A stretch of DNA of 64,000 nucleotides. It comes from Burkholderiales bacterium. GTDB taxonomy: Bacteria; Pseudomonadota; Gammaproteobacteria; Burkholderiales; Ga0077523. The position numbers and the translations under genes are program-made. Shown in pieces: positions 1 through 10,102 of this stretch; position 1 is the first letter of the stretch, and every line of letters begins with the position of its first letter. The notes beneath the pieces were generated by a model. The model ran no database searches. It worked only from the letters and a program-made list of their open reading frames with translations, and was not told where the DNA came from. The DNA lies in NCBI GenBank assembly GCA_019745565.1, contig JAIESW010000024.1:332425-396424 (forward strand). Direction: 5' to 3'.

Positions 1-676
1 TGAGGTGCAACTGTGTGGGCAACCGGCCGGCCGTGTCCGCCAGCACGACGTCGATCTTCCTCGCCACGGCCGATTGCACCGCGTCGAAGATCACCGCTCC
101 GGGGTCCCCCGATTCCTGCGCGACCACCGTGACGTCGTTGCGTCGTCCCCATTCCACCAGCTGTTCGCGCGCCGCTGCGCGGAACGTGTCGCCCGCGGCG
201 AGCAGTACTGAAAGCCCCTGCGCCTGGAACAGATGGGTGAGTTTGCCGATCGACGTGGTCTTGCCGGCCCCGTTGACGCCCGAGAGCAGGATCACGAACG
301 GACGTTGCGCCCCGACGACGAACGGCTTCTCCAACGGCAGGACGAGGTCGAGCAGTGCCGCCTTGAGCAGGTCGCGCACCTGCGACGGATCCGACACACC
401 GGCCTTGCGCACGCGGGCACGGGTGTCCTCCAGCAGCCGTTGGGTGGCAGCGACGCCGACGTCACAGGAGAGCAGGATCGTTTCCAGCTCTTCGAAGAAC
501 GCCTCGTCGACCTTGCCGCCGGCAGCGAAGATCTGTGCCAGCTGTCCGCCGAGGCGAGCGCGCGTCGCCGCAAGCCCGTCGCGTAACCGCGCCGCCCACG
601 AACGACGCTCCTCGGCCGGCGCCTCGGCGCCTGCGTCTTGATCGGCCTTGGCGCCGCCCTTCAGGAAACCAAACAT
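1..676 (-). CDS. ftsY: FtsY, signal recognition particle receptor GTPase (3' end outside window)
   Basis: This is the SRP receptor, which docks ribosome-SRP complexes at the inner membrane by forming a GTPase heterodimer with Ffh. Reading leftward from the ATG at 676, 225 codons are open to the window edge with no stop, so the gene is cut by the window. A short charged N-terminal stretch (residues 1-30) is followed by the helical N domain and the G domain. The P-loop GVNGAGKT is at residues 133-140, the DTFRAAAREQL motif at 163-173 and the G3 motif DTAGRLPTQ at 214-222. The acidic A region is much shorter than in E. coli FtsY. It is divergent from the M16 protease gene across a 122-nt gap that must hold both promoters. 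Confidence 0.96.
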   Translation of the reverse strand, partial: MFGFLKGGAKADQDAGAEAPAEERRSWAARLRDGLAATRARLGGQLAQIFAAGGKVDEAFFEELETILLSCDVGVAATQRLLEDTRARVRKAGVSDPSQVRDLLKAALLDLVLPLEKPFVVGAQRPFVILLSGVNGAGKTTSIGKLTHLFQAQGLSVLLAAGDTFRAAAREQLVEWGRRNDVTVVAQESGDPGAVIFDAVQSAVARKIDVVLADTAGRLPTQLHL

Positions 677-798
677 GGTGATAGAGTGTCAGAGCCCACC
701 TGTGTTCACGAACGACCGCCCCATGTTATCGATCACTCGATCGCGGGCGCGTATCGGAACTCCGAAAGTTTATTCTGTTTCACTCGGACCACGCCAAC

Positions 799-2160
799 AT
801 GAAATTTCCGTCTGCATGGGCGGCGGCGCTGCTTGCCGCCGCGACCGTCGCGGCGCCCGCCTTCGCCGCGCAGGGCGACGTGCGCGAGCACGGCCTCGCC
901 AACGGCATGAAGATCATCGTCATGGAGGACCACCGCGCACCGACCGTCGCGTCCATGGTCTGGTACCGCGCGGGCAGCATGGATGAGCTCTCCGGCACCA
1001 CGGGAGTGGCCCACGTGCTCGAGCACATGATGTTCAAGGGCACCAAGGGCAACGCCCCCGACATGTTCGCGCGCACCATTGCCGCGGCGGGAGGGCGCGA
1101 CAACGCCTTCACCAATCGCGACTACACGGCCTACTTCCAGCAGCTGCACAAGTCGAAGCTGCCGCTCGCCCTCGGACTCGAAGCCGACCGCATGCAGAAC
1201 CTCGTGCTCTCCGGCGAGGAGTTCGCGAAGGAGATCAAGGTCGTGATGGAAGAGCGCCGCCTGCGCACCGAAGACCAGCCGCGCGCGCTGCTGTTCGAGC
1301 AGATGATGGCGGTGGCCTACACCGGCAGTCCGTACAAGTGGCCGATCATCGGCTGGATGAACGATCTCGAGAGCATGAAGGTCGAGGACGCGCGCGCCTG
1401 GTACGACCGCTGGTACACGCCGAATAACGCGACGCTGGTGGTGGTGGGCGACGTCGACCCGCAGGAGGTCTTTCGCGTCGCGGAAGAGAAGTTCGGTCCG
1501 ATCCCGTCCCGTGAACTGCCCGTGCGCAAGCCGCAGATCGAACCCGCGCAACGCGGCATCAAGCGCCTCACCGTGAAGGGCCCCGGTGAACTGCCGTACC
1601 TGCTGATGGGTTGGCACGTGCCGGTGGTGCGCGACATGGAAAAGGACTGGGAACCCTACGCTTTGTCCATGCTGGTCGGTGTGCTCGACGGCAGCGACGC
1701 GGCGCGCCTCGACCGCACGCTCGTGCGCGAAGCGCGCATTGCCGTGAGCGCAGGAGCCAGCTACGACCCCGTGAACCGCGGGCCCGGCATGTTCTTCATG
1801 GATGGTGTACCGGCCGCGGGCACCTCGGTTGCAGAGCTCGAGGCGGCTCTGCGTACCGCGCTGCGCAAGGTCATCGACGAGGGCGTGAGCGAGGACGAGT
1901 TGAAGCGCGTGAAGGCCCAGGTGATCGCGGGTCGGGTGTTCCAGCGCGACTCGATGTTCTACCAGGCTATGCAGATGGGCATGCTGCACACGGTGGGGCT
2001 GCCCTACGACTCGGCCGATCTGCAGGAGCGCAAGCTGCGCGAAGTCACCGCCGATCAGGTGCGCGCAGTGGCACGCAAGTACTTCGTGGACGACAACCTC
2101 ACGGTGGCCGTGCTCGACCCGCAATCCGTCGCGCCGCGCGCGGCGGCACCCGCCAATTGA
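799..2160 (+). CDS. M16 family zinc metalloprotease, catalytic subunit
   Basis: A pitrilysin-family (M16B) peptidase of 453 aa. A signal peptide ending in the run AAPAFA (residues 1-23) places it in the periplasm. The inverted zinc motif HxxEH is present as H72-VL-E75-H76, and the third zinc ligand is probably E152 in MEERR, 76 residues further on, which is the family spacing. The C-terminal half is the second M16 domain without the motif. The next gene encodes a second M16 protein that lacks HxxEH. In known M16B heterodimers one chain supplies zinc and the other an Arg/Tyr substrate-binding pair, so the two probably work as one enzyme. The substrate is unknown. Confidence 0.93.
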   Translation: MKFPSAWAAALLAAATVAAPAFAAQGDVREHGLANGMKIIVMEDHRAPTVASMVWYRAGSMDELSGTTGVAHVLEHMMFKGTKGNAPDMFARTIAAAGGRDNAFTNRDYTAYFQQLHKSKLPLALGLEADRMQNLVLSGEEFAKEIKVVMEERRLRTEDQPRALLFEQMMAVAYTGSPYKWPIIGWMNDLESMKVEDARAWYDRWYTPNNATLVVVGDVDPQEVFRVAEEKFGPIPSRELPVRKPQIEPAQRGIKRLTVKGPGELPYLLMGWHVPVVRDMEKDWEPYALSMLVGVLDGSDAARLDRTLVREARIAVSAGASYDPVNRGPGMFFMDGVPAAGTSVAELEAALRTALRKVIDEGVSEDELKRVKAQVIAGRVFQRDSMFYQAMQMGMLHTVGLPYDSADLQERKLREVTADQVRAVARKYFVDDNLTVAVLDPQSVAPRAAAPAN

Positions 2161-2173
2161 TCGGAGCGATGCC

Positions 2174-3493
2174 ATGAAAGCGCTGCTTTGCCTCTGCACC
2201 CTCGCGATCGTCGCGGCGACCACGCCCGCGCACGCGACGCTGCCCATCGACACCTGGCAGCTCGAGAACGGTGCACGAGTCTATTTCGTCGAGAACCGTG
2301 CACTGCCGATGATCGACGTGAGCGTCGATTTCCCCGCCGGGTCCGGGCGTGACACCAAGGCCACTTCGGGCCTCGCCGGCATGACGCTCGGCATGATGCG
2401 TCTGGGGGCGGGCGGTTTCACCGAAACCCAGATCGCCGAGCGCCTCGCCGACGTCGGTGCTCAGCTGGGATCGCGCTTCGACGCCGATCGCGCCGGCTAC
2501 TCGCTGCGCACGCTGTCCAGCGCGCAGGAGCGCGAACAGGCGCTCGACGTGATCGCCAAGGTGCTGCAGGCGCCGTCGTTTCCCGCCGCGGCGCTCGAGC
2601 GTGAGAAGGCGCGCCAGGTGGCGGGGCTGAGAGAAGCTGCGACCAAGCCCGAGTCCATCGCGGAGCGTGCCTTCGCGACGGCGCTGTACCGGGAGCATCC
2701 CTATGGACTGCGCAGTTCGGGTGAGGTCGACACCGTGTCCAAGCTGACCGTGGATCAGCTGAAGACTTTCTACGCCGACCACTACTACGCGAACCGGGCG
2801 ATCGTGGCCATCATCGGCGATCTGTCCCGCGAGGAAGCCGATGCCATCGCGCATCGCCTGACCGACTCGTTGCCGCGCGCCAACAACGGGGTGCCGCCCC
2901 TGGCCCCCGTTCTGCCGCTCAAGGCGTCCGTGTCGCGCGATATCGAGCATCCCGCCTCGCAGAGCCACATCCTGATGGGCGCGCCGGGCTTGAAGCGCAA
3001 CGATCCCGATTACTTTCCGCTGTTCGTCGGCAACTACGTCCTGGGCGGCGGCGGCTTCGCTTCGCGTCTGGTGGAAGAGGTGCGCCAGAAGCGCGGTCTC
3101 GCCTACAGCTCCTACAGCTTCTTCGCGCCGTACGCCGAACTCGGGCCGTTCCAGATCGGCCTGCAGACGCGCAAAGAGCAGGCGCAGGAGGCCCTCGGCG
3201 TGGTGCGCGACACATTGAAGCGCTATGTCGAGGACGGCCCCACGCCGCAGGAACTGGAAGCAGCCAAGCAGAATCTCGTGGGCGGCTTCCCGCTGCGCAT
3301 CGACAGCAACAAGAAGATCCACGACTACCTCGCGATCATCGGCTTCTACAATCTGCCGCTCGACTATCTCGACCGCTTCGTCACCAACATCGAGGCCGTG
3401 ACCGTGGAGCAGATCCGCGATGCCTTCCGGCGCCGCGTGCATCCGGACCTCATGGTCACGGTGGTGGTGGGCGGACCGACCAAGGTGCAGTGA
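2174..3493 (+). CDS. M16 family protease, non-catalytic partner subunit
   Basis: A 439-aa M16 protein with a signal peptide (residues 1-22, ending HA just before TLPIDT). At the place where the catalytic subunit has HxxEH this protein reads SGLAGMTLGMM, so it cannot bind zinc. It does keep the sequence KRGLAYSSYS in the C-terminal domain, which resembles the Arg/Tyr pair that holds substrate in the non-catalytic chain of M16B heterodimers. It starts 13 nt after the catalytic subunit's stop, so the two are co-transcribed. Its stop codon overlaps the GTG start of rsmD. Confidence 0.92.
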   Translation: MKALLCLCTLAIVAATTPAHATLPIDTWQLENGARVYFVENRALPMIDVSVDFPAGSGRDTKATSGLAGMTLGMMRLGAGGFTETQIAERLADVGAQLGSRFDADRAGYSLRTLSSAQEREQALDVIAKVLQAPSFPAAALEREKARQVAGLREAATKPESIAERAFATALYREHPYGLRSSGEVDTVSKLTVDQLKTFYADHYYANRAIVAIIGDLSREEADAIAHRLTDSLPRANNGVPPLAPVLPLKASVSRDIEHPASQSHILMGAPGLKRNDPDYFPLFVGNYVLGGGGFASRLVEEVRQKRGLAYSSYSFFAPYAELGPFQIGLQTRKEQAQEALGVVRDTLKRYVEDGPTPQELEAAKQNLVGGFPLRIDSNKKIHDYLAIIGFYNLPLDYLDRFVTNIEAVTVEQIRDAFRRRVHPDLMVTVVVGGPTKVQ

Positions 3494-4062
3494 ACGCGCG
3501 CCGCCCCGCGCGCGGGGCCGGTGGTGCACGCAACCGCGTGCGCATCATCGGCGGGACGCACCGCAGCCGCGTGCTGCACTTTCCCGATCGCGAGGGGCTG
3601 CGCCCCACGCCCGACCGGGTGCGGGAGACTCTGTTCAACTGGCTGGGTCAGGACCTGACCGGCCTCGCCTGCCTCGATCTCTTCGCCGGCAGCGGTGCCC
3701 TGGGGCTGGAGGCCGGGTCGCGGCAGGCCGGGAGTGTGGTGCTGGTGGAGCGCGACGCCGCGGTGGCCGCAGCCCTGCGCGATAACGTGCGCCTGCTGGG
3801 CCTCACCGCTGCCGAAGTGGTGGTCGGCGATGCGCTAGAATTCCTGCGCTTCGATCGTCGGCGCTTCGACGTGGTATTCGTCGACCCGCCATTCGAGGGT
3901 GCCGACCATGTCGGCGTCTTGTCGAAGCTGGTCGAACATCTCGCACCGGGGGCTCGCGTGTACGTGGAGGCCCCCCGGCCCGTGGATCCGGGCGCGGGAT
4001 GGTCGGTTCTGCGCCGGCTTGCAGCGGGGCGCGTCCATGCCCACCTGATCCAAGCGCCCTAG
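3490..4062 (+). CDS. rsmD: RsmD, 16S rRNA (guanine966-N2)-methyltransferase
   Basis: A 190-aa SAM-dependent methyltransferase that modifies G966 of 16S rRNA during 30S assembly. The family motif RVRETLFNWL is near residue 40, the SAM-binding glycine motif DLFAGSGALGLEA near 60, and the catalytic DPPF motif near 130. The GTG start overlaps the stop of the upstream protease gene (GTGA), so translation is probably coupled. The order M16-M16-rsmD-coaD is common in betaproteobacteria. Confidence 0.94.
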   Translation: MNARRPARGAGGARNRVRIIGGTHRSRVLHFPDREGLRPTPDRVRETLFNWLGQDLTGLACLDLFAGSGALGLEAGSRQAGSVVLVERDAAVAAALRDNVRLLGLTAAEVVVGDALEFLRFDRRRFDVVFVDPPFEGADHVGVLSKLVEHLAPGARVYVEAPRPVDPGAGWSVLRRLAAGRVHAHLIQAP

Positions 4063-4067
4063 AATGA

Positions 4068-5027
<960 letters not shown>

Positions 5028-5035
5028 TTCCGGCG

Positions 5036-5854
5036 TCAGGCGCGCTGGCAGCCCGGGCAGTAGTAGGTGGATCGTTGTCCCTGGCGGAAGCCCTTGACGC
5101 TGCCCCCGCAGCGCGGGCACGGCTGCCCGGTGCGCTCGTACACCGCATATTGCTGCTGGAAGCCGCCGGGATTGCCGCGTCCGTCAACGTAGTCGCGCAG
5201 CGTGCTGCCGCCGGCCGAGATCGCGCGCGCGAGCGTTTCTTTGACGGCATCCACCAACCGGGCGCAACGCTCCGGTGACAGCCGGTGGGCCTTCGTACGC
5301 GGGTTGATCGCGGCGCAATGCAACGCCTCCGACGCGTAGATGTTACCCACGCCGGTGACGAGGTTGCCGTTCATCAGGACCTGCTTGATCGCCGCACTGC
5401 GGCCGCGCGTCACGCGATGCAGGTACGCACCGTCGAAGGCCTCGGTGAGCGGCTCCGGTGCGAGCGCTGCCAGCAACGGATGGGCCGACGGATCGCCCTC
5501 CACCCAGTGCCAGCTGCCGAAACGTCGCGGATCGTGGAAGCGCAGCACGGCACCATCGTCCAGGACGACATCGATGTGGTCGTGGGTGCGCGGGGGCAGA
5601 TCGCGGGCGACGATGCACAGGCTGCCCGACATGCCCAGATGCACGATGGCGTGGCCGCGATCCGTATCGATGAGCAGATACTTCGCGCGCCGCGATGTAG
5701 CGCGGATCACGGCGCCGGTGAGTCGCGCTTCGAGCTCGCGCGGCACCGGCCAGCGCAGGCGCCGGTCGCGCACGATCACCCGGTCGATGCGGCGCCGGAG
5801 CAGCGCCGGCTCGAGCGATCGACGCGTGGTCTCGACCTCGGGCAGTTCCGGCAC
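5036..5854 (-). CDS. mutM: MutM, formamidopyrimidine-DNA glycosylase
   Basis: A base-excision repair glycosylase/AP lyase that removes 8-oxoguanine and formamidopyrimidines. The start is GTG at 5854, because family members begin (M)PELPEVE with Pro2 as catalytic nucleophile and Glu3 as acid, and the sequence after this GTG is exactly PELPEVETTRRSL. Lys in SRRAKYLLID is the conserved beta-hairpin lysine. A C-terminal zinc finger CPRCGG...CPGC is intact. The length of 272 aa is normal. The DUF4340 gene ends 2 nt upstream, so mutM may be the last gene of a minus-strand unit that includes it. Confidence 0.96.
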   Translation of the reverse strand: MPELPEVETTRRSLEPALLRRRIDRVIVRDRRLRWPVPRELEARLTGAVIRATSRRAKYLLIDTDRGHAIVHLGMSGSLCIVARDLPPRTHDHIDVVLDDGAVLRFHDPRRFGSWHWVEGDPSAHPLLAALAPEPLTEAFDGAYLHRVTRGRSAAIKQVLMNGNLVTGVGNIYASEALHCAAINPRTKAHRLSPERCARLVDAVKETLARAISAGGSTLRDYVDGRGNPGGFQQQYAVYERTGQPCPRCGGSVKGFRQGQRSTYYCPGCQRA

Positions 5855-5856
5855 GG

Positions 5857-6711
5857 CTACTTGCCTCCCGTCACCGGCGTCAGCAGTCGGGTCGCCGTGT
5901 CGGCCGGAAAGATGTACACGAGGTTTTCGTCGGTGCGCAGCAATCGCAGCTCCGGCGTCCGCGATGCCACGATCAGTTCGAGCGTGCGGCCGTTCTGCAG
6001 GCTGATCCGTACCGCGTCGCCCGCTTCCTTGCCGGATGCGACCTGGGTGGCGAGGCTCGCCGCCATGCGCCAGTTCTCGGCCCAGCGCACGTAGTCGTCC
6101 TGCGAGATCTTGGCCGGATCGGCGGGCGGCGGCGTGCTGGTCCATTTGCCGTCCTTCGACTCGAGCTTGAATCCCGGCAGCGCGAAGGCGGCGGGCACTT
6201 CGTCCTCGGCCAGCAGCATGTGGCTCGCCAGGCTGTCGGCCTGGGTCGGCAGGCTGAACCCGTGAACCGGCGACACCAGGAAGACCTTGTCGCCCGCGAG
6301 CAGGTACTGTTCGTCGGTCACGGCGTTCACGCTGCCGAAGGCGAAAGTCTGATCGTCGATCGTCACGCGGACTGCCGGCTGATCGAGATCGAAGCGCGAG
6401 AGGTCCGTGGCGGGATACGTGGTCTTCGCCGCGGCGCCGAGGATGTCGAGCAGGCGGCCGGCCTTGCTCGCGTCCACTCGTGCAGGGAAGGGCGCCGTCT
6501 GCACCCAGTGACCGCCGGCATCCTTCTCGAGCACGAACGCCGGCAGACCCTTGCGGGTGATCTCGATGCGCTTCGCGTCCGCGGCCTTCTTCAGCGAGAC
6601 CGGCTGGGGCGGTCCACCCTTCTCCTGGTCCTTCGGCTTGAAGACGAACCACAGGACCAGGCCGAGCACGACGAGGGCGAGGACGATGTTGATCAGCACG
6701 GAGCGCTTCAT
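5857..6711 (-). CDS. DUF4340 domain protein, membrane anchored
   Basis: A 284-aa protein with one N-terminal membrane segment (about residues 7-25, VLINIVLALVVLGLVLWFVF) and a large, probably periplasmic domain of alternating beta strands matching the DUF4340 pattern (for example LRLLRTDENLVYIFPADTATRLL near the end). DUF4340 proteins often follow a GldF/GldG-type ABC transporter, as here: the GldG-like gene ends 90 nt upstream on the same strand. The function is not established. I infer a role as accessory component of that transporter. Confidence 0.82.
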   Translation of the reverse strand: MKRSVLINIVLALVVLGLVLWFVFKPKDQEKGGPPQPVSLKKAADAKRIEITRKGLPAFVLEKDAGGHWVQTAPFPARVDASKAGRLLDILGAAAKTTYPATDLSRFDLDQPAVRVTIDDQTFAFGSVNAVTDEQYLLAGDKVFLVSPVHGFSLPTQADSLASHMLLAEDEVPAAFALPGFKLESKDGKWTSTPPPADPAKISQDDYVRWAENWRMAASLATQVASGKEAGDAVRISLQNGRTLELIVASRTPELRLLRTDENLVYIFPADTATRLLTPVTGGK

Positions 6712-6801
6712 CGGGCCCTTCCGGGACGTCCCTTCGAAAAGGGCGCTATTGTGCGCCAGCGGCGCGGCGCCGCAATGTCCTGCCGGATTCGAGGATCGCA
6801 G

Positions 6802-8154
6802 CTACGACCTTCTGCGCCACCAGTTCATCACCCCCGTGAACAGGAAGAACCCGGGGAGTGCGATCAGGAAGAACAGGGCGATGAAGATCAGTGACGAACG
6901 CGTGAGCTGGAGATTGCCGTCCACGAGCGCGCGCGGCTGGACGGCGACCATGCTGTCGTCGCCGGCCAGCCAGTTGACGAGGTTCATGCCGAGGTCGAGG
7001 TTGCCGAGCAGACCGACGGAGGCGTTGGACAGGAAGTGTCCGGTGCCGACGACCACCACACGCTGGTGGCGGCCGTCCACATCGCGCTCCAGCGCGACGG
7101 CGACGGTGACGGGGCCCGGCATGTCGCGGTTCTTGTCGAACGCGACCGAATCGCCCAGCGGCGAGGTCTCGAGCCAGCCGGTCTGGGCCACTTCCACCAG
7201 CGGCGTGTAGCGCCAGGTCTTGTTTTCTTCCGCGTGCGCGATGCGGCGCGCGAACGGAAAGGCCGTGGTCAGCGTGAACCCCCGCATGGCCGGGTGCTGC
7301 CCGTAGGCCGAACTGATCGACAGCGTGCCCGGTTGCCGCAGCGCCTGGGCCGCCGGGTCCACGGCGATGCCGGGCGAAAGCTGCAGCCCGAGGAAGTCGG
7401 CGATGGGCTGCAGGCCGCGCAGTGGTTCCTGATCGATCAGCCACAGCAGATTGCCGCCGCGGTCGAGGAATCCGCGGATGCGCGACACTTCCACCGGCAG
7501 CAGATCCACCTGCGGCGCAGCGATCACGAGCAGCGCCGTGTTTGCCGGCACGTCCTGCACCTCGGCCAGCCGCAGCGTGTTGATCCGGATGCCGGCCGCC
7601 GCCAGCCGTTTGCCGAGCGTGCCCAGGTCGTGGTTGGCGATGCCGTCGGGTTTGCGCTCGCCATGACCGTCCAGGAACATCACCATGCGCTCCTGGTTGC
7701 GCGAGAGCCGCGTCAGCATGCTCGTGAGGGCCTGCTCGTCGAGCGCAGTGAGATGCTCCTTCCGGCCCTGGTATTCGATCACCATCTCGCCCGGCACCTG
7801 CACGTTGGCCTCCTTGGCGAGCTTCGGTTGCTCGCGCGGGTCGATGAAGGCGAGCGCGATGTCCGGCTTCACGCGTTGATAGCGTGCGACGAAGTCCGCG
7901 ATCTGCCGCCGGATGTCGCCGAGGTTCGGATCGCGGTCGCCGACGTAGGCCGTGACGGTGACGGGCCCCTTGAGTTGCTTCAGCAGCTGCTGACTGCCTT
8001 CGCTCAAGGTGTTGCGGGCGTTCTGCGTGAGATCCCATTGCTTCGAGTACTGCTGCGCGAAGTGGGCGAGCAGCACCGCCGCGACCACCAGCAGCAGGGC
8101 GAAGACGGCGTTCTGGGCAAAGAGCTGCAGGCGCAGCCGGCGGCTCGCGATCAT
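6802..8154 (-). CDS. GldG-like ABC transporter auxiliary protein
   Basis: A 450-aa protein of the family described as 'ABC-type uncharacterized transport system involved in gliding motility, auxiliary component'. It has an N-terminal membrane helix (FAQNAVFALLLVVAAVLLAHF), a long extracytoplasmic domain beginning LTQNARNTLSEGSQQLLKQL, and a C-terminal membrane helix (FIALFFLIALPGFFLF) ending in WWRRRS. The ATG at 8154 overlaps the permease stop by 4 nt (ATGA). The open frame upstream of this ATG belongs to the opposite phase of the permease gene and was not used. Betaproteobacteria do not glide by the Gld machinery, so the substrate and role are unknown. Confidence 0.87.
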   Translation of the reverse strand: MIASRRLRLQLFAQNAVFALLLVVAAVLLAHFAQQYSKQWDLTQNARNTLSEGSQQLLKQLKGPVTVTAYVGDRDPNLGDIRRQIADFVARYQRVKPDIALAFIDPREQPKLAKEANVQVPGEMVIEYQGRKEHLTALDEQALTSMLTRLSRNQERMVMFLDGHGERKPDGIANHDLGTLGKRLAAAGIRINTLRLAEVQDVPANTALLVIAAPQVDLLPVEVSRIRGFLDRGGNLLWLIDQEPLRGLQPIADFLGLQLSPGIAVDPAAQALRQPGTLSISSAYGQHPAMRGFTLTTAFPFARRIAHAEENKTWRYTPLVEVAQTGWLETSPLGDSVAFDKNRDMPGPVTVAVALERDVDGRHQRVVVVGTGHFLSNASVGLLGNLDLGMNLVNWLAGDDSMVAVQPRALVDGNLQLTRSSLIFIALFFLIALPGFFLFTGVMNWWRRRS

Positions 8155-8894
8155 GACGCCAGCCGATCCCGATCGAGCCGCCGCGCAGCGAGCAGCAGGA
8201 ACAGCGCGATCAGCAGCACGTAGTAGGCAAGATCGCCGGTGTCGATCACGCCCTTCGCGAAGCTCTCGTAGTGCTTCATGAGCGAGATGAGATGCAGCGG
8301 ACTGCCCGGATCGGGCGCGCCCATGTTGACGATCCACAGCACCAGCAGGCTCGCGAGCGTGGCGACCGCCGCGATCACCGGATTGGCCGTGAGTGCCGAG
8401 ATGTACAGGCCGATCGCGGCGAACGCTCCGCCCAGCAGCGTGAGCCCGATCACGTTGGCGGCGAGCAGCCCGAAATCGAGCTTGCCGCCCGCGAGCAGCG
8501 ACAGCGCCATCACTCCCATGAGCGCCACGACCGCGAACAGGAACAGCACGAGGCCCAGGAACTTGCCGAGGACGATCTCGGTCATGGACACCGGCGCCGA
8601 TATCAGCAGCGTAAGTGTCTGGTTGCGCCGCTCCTCCGCGATCAGGCGCATGGAGAGGAGCGGTACCAGCATGAGCAGCACCACGGCACCCGAACCGAAC
8701 AGCGGTGCGACGATGAACTCGGTCACCCCGGGCGGATTCGGATACTGGACGAGCTGCGGCTGCAGTCCGATGTAGCGGTCGAGGCTCACCAGGAAGATCC
8801 ACGCGAGGATCACCTGGAGCACCGCCAGCACCACCCAGGCGAGCGGCGCGTTGAACAAGGCGCGCAGTTCCTTGCCGGCGATGGTGAAGATCAT
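8151..8894 (-). CDS. ABC-2 type transporter permease (GldF-like)
   Basis: A 247-aa inner-membrane permease with six hydrophobic segments, starting MIFTIAGKELRALFNAPLAW, the usual ABC-2 N terminus. The cytoplasmic motif RLIAEERRNQTLTLLISAPVS, the coupling region typical of GldF/NatB-like permeases, lies near residue 85. The ATG at 8894 overlaps the ATPase stop and the TGA at 8151-8153 overlaps the GldG-like start, so the three genes are translationally coupled. Confidence 0.9.
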   Translation of the reverse strand: MIFTIAGKELRALFNAPLAWVVLAVLQVILAWIFLVSLDRYIGLQPQLVQYPNPPGVTEFIVAPLFGSGAVVLLMLVPLLSMRLIAEERRNQTLTLLISAPVSMTEIVLGKFLGLVLFLFAVVALMGVMALSLLAGGKLDFGLLAANVIGLTLLGGAFAAIGLYISALTANPVIAAVATLASLLVLWIVNMGAPDPGSPLHLISLMKHYESFAKGVIDTGDLAYYVLLIALFLLLAARRLDRDRLAS

Positions 8895-9856
8895 GGCGCG
8901 GCCTGCTCCATGGCGTCCGACTGCGTCAGATGCACGAAGACCTCCTCGAGTGTCGTCTCCGCCGGTGTCAGTTCCACCAGGCCCCAATCGTGTTCGACGG
9001 AGCGTTGCACCAGGGTCTCCGCGGGATTGGTGTCCGCTTCGTGGAGCAGACGAAACCGTTGCTCCGAGAGCGCTTCCACGCTGCGCACCCCGGGGAGCGC
9101 CTGGAGTGTCTCGGCCGACGGCGGCCGGCGCAGTGCGATCGTGAGCGCATGTCCGCCGCGATACTGCTTCAGCGCGGCGATGCTGTCGGTGTAGACCACC
9201 TGTCCCTGATGCAGGATCTGCACGCGGTCGCAGACCGTCTCCACCTCGGGGAGGATGTGCGTCGACAGGATCACGGCGTGATGGTCGGCGAGCTCGCGGA
9301 TAAGCGTGCGGATCTCGCGGATCTGGTTCGGGTCGAGACCGACGGTGGGTTCGTCCAGCACCACCAGGTCGGGTTCGTGCACGATTGCCTGCGCGATACC
9401 CACGCGCTGCTGATAGCCCTTGGAGAGCGCGCCGATCCGGCGGGCCGTCATGTCGCTCAAGCCGCAGCGCCGCTGCGCCTGCGCGACAGCCTGCGCGACC
9501 CGCGACTTCGGCACGCGATGCAACCGTGCGGCAAGACGCAGGAACTCTTCCACCGTGAGGTCGCGATACAGCGGCGGAGTCTCCGGCAGATAGCCGATGC
9601 GGGCCTTCGCCCGCGTCGGATGATCGAGCAGATCGATGCCGCAGATCTGGATCTCGCCCGCGGAAGGCGCGAGATTGCCGGTGATCATCTGCATCGTGGT
9701 GGTCTTGCCGGCGCCGTTGGGACCGAGCAGTCCCAGCACCTCGCCGCGCGCGAGAGTCAGTGACACCTCACGTACCGCGTGGCGTAACCCGAAATCGCGC
9801 GAGAGCGTTCGGACCGACAGGACTGGCGGTGAAACGGGTTCCGGGTCGGGATGCAA
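8891..9856 (-). CDS. ABC transporter ATP-binding protein (GldA/NatA-like)
   Basis: The ATPase of the three-part export system. It has Walker A GPNGAGKTTT, signature ALSKGYQQRVGIAQAI, Walker B LVVLDEP and switch His in STHILPEVE. A C-terminal extension after the nucleotide-binding domain is usual for the GldA/CcmA branch. The start is uncertain: no ATG lies close to the domain, and the frame stays open upstream. I chose TTG at 9856 because it leaves about 12 residues before the first strand (VLSVRTLSRDFG). A GTG roughly 80 nt upstream is an alternative. Confidence 0.88.
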   Translation of the reverse strand: MHPDPEPVSPPVLSVRTLSRDFGLRHAVREVSLTLARGEVLGLLGPNGAGKTTTMQMITGNLAPSAGEIQICGIDLLDHPTRAKARIGYLPETPPLYRDLTVEEFLRLAARLHRVPKSRVAQAVAQAQRRCGLSDMTARRIGALSKGYQQRVGIAQAIVHEPDLVVLDEPTVGLDPNQIREIRTLIRELADHHAVILSTHILPEVETVCDRVQILHQGQVVYTDSIAALKQYRGGHALTIALRRPPSAETLQALPGVRSVEALSEQRFRLLHEADTNPAETLVQRSVEHDWGLVELTPAETTLEEVFVHLTQSDAMEQAAP

Positions 9857-9943
9857 AGCGCTGGAAAAACCGGGTGTTGCGAAGGTACCGGGAAGCCCGA
9901 CGAGAAGTTGCGGCAGCGCCCGCAAAGACGGCACGTACGCTGC

Positions 9944-9972
9944 TTGTAGGCTCTGGGAAATATACCTAAACT
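9944..9972 (+). promoter_or_regulatory. Candidate sigma-70 promoter for the TPR lipoprotein operon
   Basis: TTGTAG (9944-9949) and TAAACT (9967-9972) are separated by 17 nt and each match the consensus at 4 of 6 positions. They lie in the 246-nt divergent gap between the ABC ATPase and the TPR gene, about 130 nt before the TPR start. Confidence 0.3.
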
Positions 9973-10102
9973 GACTTCGAAGGCCAAGAACTCGAACGCA
10001 GGTTTCTCCTCTGATCGTTTGACCGCGGCGCGTCATTTCTCGCCTGATCCGATTCGAGGCGCCGCGTCGCCCCCACACCCTCTCGAGCGAACGGCAGCTG
10101 CC

